From a virus: a stretch of DNA of 39,702 bases. The translations under genes and the position numbers were made by a program. The notes under the pieces are model-generated. The model was given only the letters and a program-made list of their open reading frames with translations. It did no database searches and was not told the origin of the DNA. Shown in pieces: positions 37,302 through 39,702 of the stretch. How positions within the stretch are numbered: the first letter of the stretch is position 1; each line of letters opens with the position of its first letter. The stretch is taken from the IMG/VR virus record IMGVR_UViG_3300042261_002392, positions 1 through 39,702 of that record; one strand, given 5' to 3'.

Positions 37302-37887
37302 CGCCAACAACGTCACTCGCACCAGCGGAGCCTACCAGTCCCTGACCCGGGCTGTGATGTGGCCAACCCCCATGAACCGGGATTGGAAAAGCGGGAAGGT
37401 GAGCAAGGAAACATCCGAGAAGAACAGCCGGCCATTACCAGAAGCAGTGGTGGCAGCGACTACGTGGCCAACCCCGGGGCACACCCCCTGGCACTCAACA
37501 AATAACCGCGGGAAAATCCGGGAGAATGTAGGGACTGAGGAAGAATACCGGGCGATGACAGCCGGCAACTTTGGCAAGCTCAACCCTGACTGGGTGGAGT
37601 GGCTGATGGGCTGGCCCATAGGCTGGACTTCCCTGGACCATTTACCTGAAGAGAATATGGCTACATGGGTTCAGGGGATGGCCGTTACGGTCAACAGGGT
37701 CTACGGTTTCTCGGGAGAGAGCATTGGCTGGTGGGACACAGACCCTGCTGACGATGAGAATACCAGCGTCCCACGGCTGGTCCCCAAAGCAGAGAACAGG
37801 GTCAACAGGCTGAAGGCCATTGGGAATGGGCAGGTGCCTGCTGTGGCAGCAATTGCTTGGAAGCTCTTATCAAACCAACCCCACTGA
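36727..37887 (+). CDS. C5-methyltransferase C-terminal subunit with long overlapping N-terminal part
   Basis: A 386-residue frame, +1 relative to the catalytic subunit, open from 4 bases after that gene's start to well beyond its stop. Residues 1-192 overlap it completely; from about 193 the frame is alone. The single part has FPTPTADDANN at its border, LNPDWVEWLMGWPIGWT (motif IX-like) and AIGNGQVPAVAAIAW (motif X). In the overlap: QQASLASPSALQDSEKVQTI, FSKMSMAFS and TWPKAG. From memory such SPSALQ / WPKAG / PTPTA proteins accompany phage C5 enzymes; not searched. ATG 36727 is 9 bases from the shared ribosome site. A frameshifted fusion of both frames is the alternative. Confidence 0.68.
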   Translation: MNSHFSLEPEEAFSQPSFSDGTMLDTLKSTDTASKSSPPASGMDISTTPLFSATSVHSLVTGTPQDIRDWLISSQQASLASPSALQDSEKVQTITETFGPKPSSVSVSYVQLSFFSKMSMAFSPPVTSGKSHKTWPKAGTILGGVFYPQPKWERRINGTGFGLQPKPTQTTGSPPASPRNNGQKFPTPTADDANNVTRTSGAYQSLTRAVMWPTPMNRDWKSGKVSKETSEKNSRPLPEAVVAATTWPTPGHTPWHSTNNRGKIRENVGTEEEYRAMTAGNFGKLNPDWVEWLMGWPIGWTSLDHLPEENMATWVQGMAVTVNRVYGFSGESIGWWDTDPADDENTSVPRLVPKAENRVNRLKAIGNGQVPAVAAIAWKLLSNQPH

Positions 37888-37998
37888 ATTATGGCTCATC
37901 ACAAACCCAACAGTGACCAGGCGGCGACAACTCAGCAGCCTCCTGGTAATCGAGCAAGACTCCTTATATTTTGAGAGACCTGCTGTGTCCGTTTATTC
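37888..37998. other. Gap at a composition boundary
   Basis: Between two convergent genes. A 27-codon frame at 37891-37974 has no ribosome site. DNA changes from the GC-rich phage style to AT-rich at about 37970, which may mark the edge of an inserted segment. No terminator hairpin is obvious. Confidence 0.4.
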
Positions 37999-39702
37999 TT
38001 ACACATCAGGTGACAACTTATATTTCCGAAGCAACCCTCTAAGGGTCACTCCATTAATTAACTCAATAGGTTTTCCCTCAGCAAAACGAGCTGCGGCTTT
38101 GGTAAAACTCCCAGTTGTTATAAGAATACCTTTGTTTGCCCCCTCCGAAATGATAACTCCAAATAAATCTCTTAAGGCTGGTTCACCGACAGGATTTACC
38201 CAGTCCTTACACTGCACTATGTATTTTCCAGAAAAAATGGCGCTCGAACTAAAGGCAATAATGTCTATACCTCCATCCCCAGATGCCTTTGTGGTTGCTG
38301 CCGATAATCCCATCGCTTGAAGAAGCCCCCTTACCTGTTCTTCTAATCCAAGGCCATTATTAATTCTGCTATTCTCGTTGGGGATGAATGAATTTTGGGT
38401 AACTTGGTTTTCAGTAATACCCGTATTTTCCACTCGCCGGATAACCAATTCCAAATCCCATAATTCTTTTTCATTTCCTGATGCATCATAAATGGCTCGT
38501 AGAATTTTTAAGGCATGGACGTCGTCTGGATATCTTGCAAGGTGCTTTTTTAAATCAGATGTAATTTCTTTTAGCAAAATCATTTTGAGGGCATTTGGTC
38601 TTCTTGTTATCGATTTACTCTCCTTTTTTACTATGGCGGAATATTCTTCGTTCGAAAAATTACTTTCAGCACTTGTAAGGTTAAGGATAAGAATTTTTGC
38701 TTTTGCCGACTTTAGATTATTGGATAATCCATGAGAAAGTGCGGTAATTAATTCATCCTTTGCTTCTTGAAGGACTTCATTGCTAAACGCAAGAATTCTC
38801 CAGGTTGGTCTCATCTCCTGTGAAATTGTCTCTATCCAGTATGTTGATTTTTCATCACCTATGGTCATGAACAAGGGATAGTAAGACAAGAGCAAAATTG
38901 CTAAGGCAAAGTGCAAATCACCATTGTCTGGCTCAGTCAGAATACGTTTTCTCAGCATCTCAATTAAATCCCGCTTTGCCTGGGTGCCAGCAATTGATTC
39001 AAGATTACCTAGTCTGGCCGATGCCTGTTGGTTATTGGGATTCAGCTTCAGGACCAAAGACAAACAACGAGCTATGTATTCAGGTTGATTGAATGCATCT
39101 GATAAAGCAAGCCACAATTGTTCGTCTTCTTGGCACCGAAGTGGATATCTATCTAATTCGTCAAGAATTATTTGGCATGCGTATGTTTTTTTATCACTCG
39201 ATATTAATTCTCTTGCTCGCGCCACTAAGTCAATATTCTTACTTTGACTTTCATCTTGAACTTCCTTACCATCATGCCCTGAAACCTTGCCGGATATGTG
39301 AATTGTATCTACTGCTATCTGCCAATCTGGAACAAATACCCACTCTAAAATAGCAAAAATATCACTAAGAACCGCTTTAGAACTCCATGGGGCTATAGGA
39401 TATATCCTTGGCCCTCCTTCCCCCAATAATCTCCAAGCTTCAAGAATAATACAAGTATTCTTATTTCCTTTATCCTGCGTCCTAAAACATGCTAACTCAA
39501 GTTCATACTCTATTGGGGTTCCATTTCCGTCTTTTTTAGGCCAAATGACGGCTACAGTTGAAGTTGATGGTCCAGTCTGACTACTTTTAAGCCTCCAAAT
39601 TTCCTTTTGAGCAAGACCCTCGGCAATTAATCGAAGTGCATCTGGACTGAATCCTGGCTCTTCAACAACGAAACATATTTTCCCTTCCATTTCTGTTATC
39701 AT
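37999..39702 (-). CDS. Large protein with C-terminal Mrr-type restriction endonuclease domain
   Basis: A 567-residue frame; its start codon is at the window edge, so the true N-terminus may lie outside (an inner ATG is at 39690). The last 110 residues form an Mrr_cat nuclease: LGLEEQVRGLLQAMGL, SGDGGIDIIAF (Asp), YIVQCKDW (Q-x-K), GILITTGSFTKAAARFAEGK and IELINGVTL. All catalytic positions are present. The middle has TPR-like helical pairs (ALSDAFNQPEYIARCLSLVL, NNQQASARLGNLESI). DNA is clearly AT-richer than the rest and on the opposite strand. Could be a type IV or Mrr-like defence protein carried by a prophage, or host flank. Confidence 0.72.
   Translation of the reverse strand: MITEMEGKICFVVEEPGFSPDALRLIAEGLAQKEIWRLKSSQTGPSTSTVAVIWPKKDGNGTPIEYELELACFRTQDKGNKNTCIILEAWRLLGEGGPRIYPIAPWSSKAVLSDIFAILEWVFVPDWQIAVDTIHISGKVSGHDGKEVQDESQSKNIDLVARARELISSDKKTYACQIILDELDRYPLRCQEDEQLWLALSDAFNQPEYIARCLSLVLKLNPNNQQASARLGNLESIAGTQAKRDLIEMLRKRILTEPDNGDLHFALAILLLSYYPLFMTIGDEKSTYWIETISQEMRPTWRILAFSNEVLQEAKDELITALSHGLSNNLKSAKAKILILNLTSAESNFSNEEYSAIVKKESKSITRRPNALKMILLKEITSDLKKHLARYPDDVHALKILRAIYDASGNEKELWDLELVIRRVENTGITENQVTQNSFIPNENSRINNGLGLEEQVRGLLQAMGLSAATTKASGDGGIDIIAFSSSAIFSGKYIVQCKDWVNPVGEPALRDLFGVIISEGANKGILITTGSFTKAAARFAEGKPIELINGVTLRGLLRKYKLSPDV

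Noticed and set aside
37891-37974. 27-codon frame after the split methyltransferase
   Set aside because: No ribosome site and no recognisable content.
1-39702. CRISPR arrays, insertion sequences, integrase or attachment sites
   Set aside because: No regularly spaced repeats, transposase, recombinase or clear att duplication was seen in the window; whether this is a prophage cannot be decided here.

Overview
The window looks like part of a tailed double-stranded DNA bacteriophage (Caudoviricetes) or prophage. The support is a large/small terminase pair, phage-type single-strand binding protein, family A DNA polymerase without the 5'-3' nuclease domain, RecA/DnaB-fold helicase-like ATPase, a putative single-strand-annealing recombinase, an M23 lysis peptidase, a holin-like membrane protein, HNH nucleases, several DNA methyltransferases and a very dense run of tiny genes. 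Strong AGGAG ribosome sites, ATG/GTG/TTG starts and ordinary -35/-10 promoters point to a bacterial host with a sigma-70-type polymerase. The host genus cannot be read from the sequence, and no phage RNA polymerase is visible.

Layout. Positions 1-3170 (minus strand): head of the packaging operon, in order a miniature sigma-region-4 protein, a zinc-ribbon protein, small terminase and large terminase; other structural genes would lie beyond the left edge. Positions 3171-3291: divergent promoter pair sharing an inverted repeat. Positions 3292-11154 (plus): ssb, RNase H, C5 methyltransferase with an overlapping second reading frame, HNH genes, SAM methyltransferase, nuclease, NMAD1-like protein, lysis genes, then a strong terminator. 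One small minus-strand gene sits at 7921-8280. Positions 11203-11748 (minus): multi-HTH regulator, followed by about 1.07 kb of gene-free DNA with four palindromes and G-rich tracts, probably a control or origin region. Positions 12820-26386 (plus): a long train of small proteins, mostly of unknown function, with adjacent duplicated pairs and repeated promoters. Positions 26392-36656 (plus): ParB-like protein, N6-type methyltransferase, RHH regulator, DNA polymerase, helicase-like ATPase and a Rad52-like protein. Positions 36723-37887: a C5 methyltransferase split over two overlapping reading frames. Positions 37999-39702 (minus): an AT-rich gene for a protein with an Mrr-type nuclease domain, which looks foreign to its surroundings.

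How the parts fit. Replication and recombination genes (SSB, RNase H, polymerase, helicase-like ATPase, annealing protein, resolvase-like nuclease) would copy the genome. Several methyltransferases and an NMAD1-like protein could mark it against host restriction. The small-gene train is the place to look for host takeover or counter-defence. Most plus-strand units after 14 kb start from promoters of one recognisable type: TTGAC-like -35, 17-bp spacer ending in TATGC, TATAMT -10. Genes inside units are joined by ATGA or TAATG overlaps or by a stop codon merged with the ribosome site (TAAGGAG).

The strongest points for follow-up are the two methyltransferase loci with long +1-frame overlapping genes, the dispersed 16-bp palindromes, the duplicated small-gene array, and the Mrr-domain gene beside the split methyltransferase. 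All family names are from recognition of motifs by eye; no database search was run.
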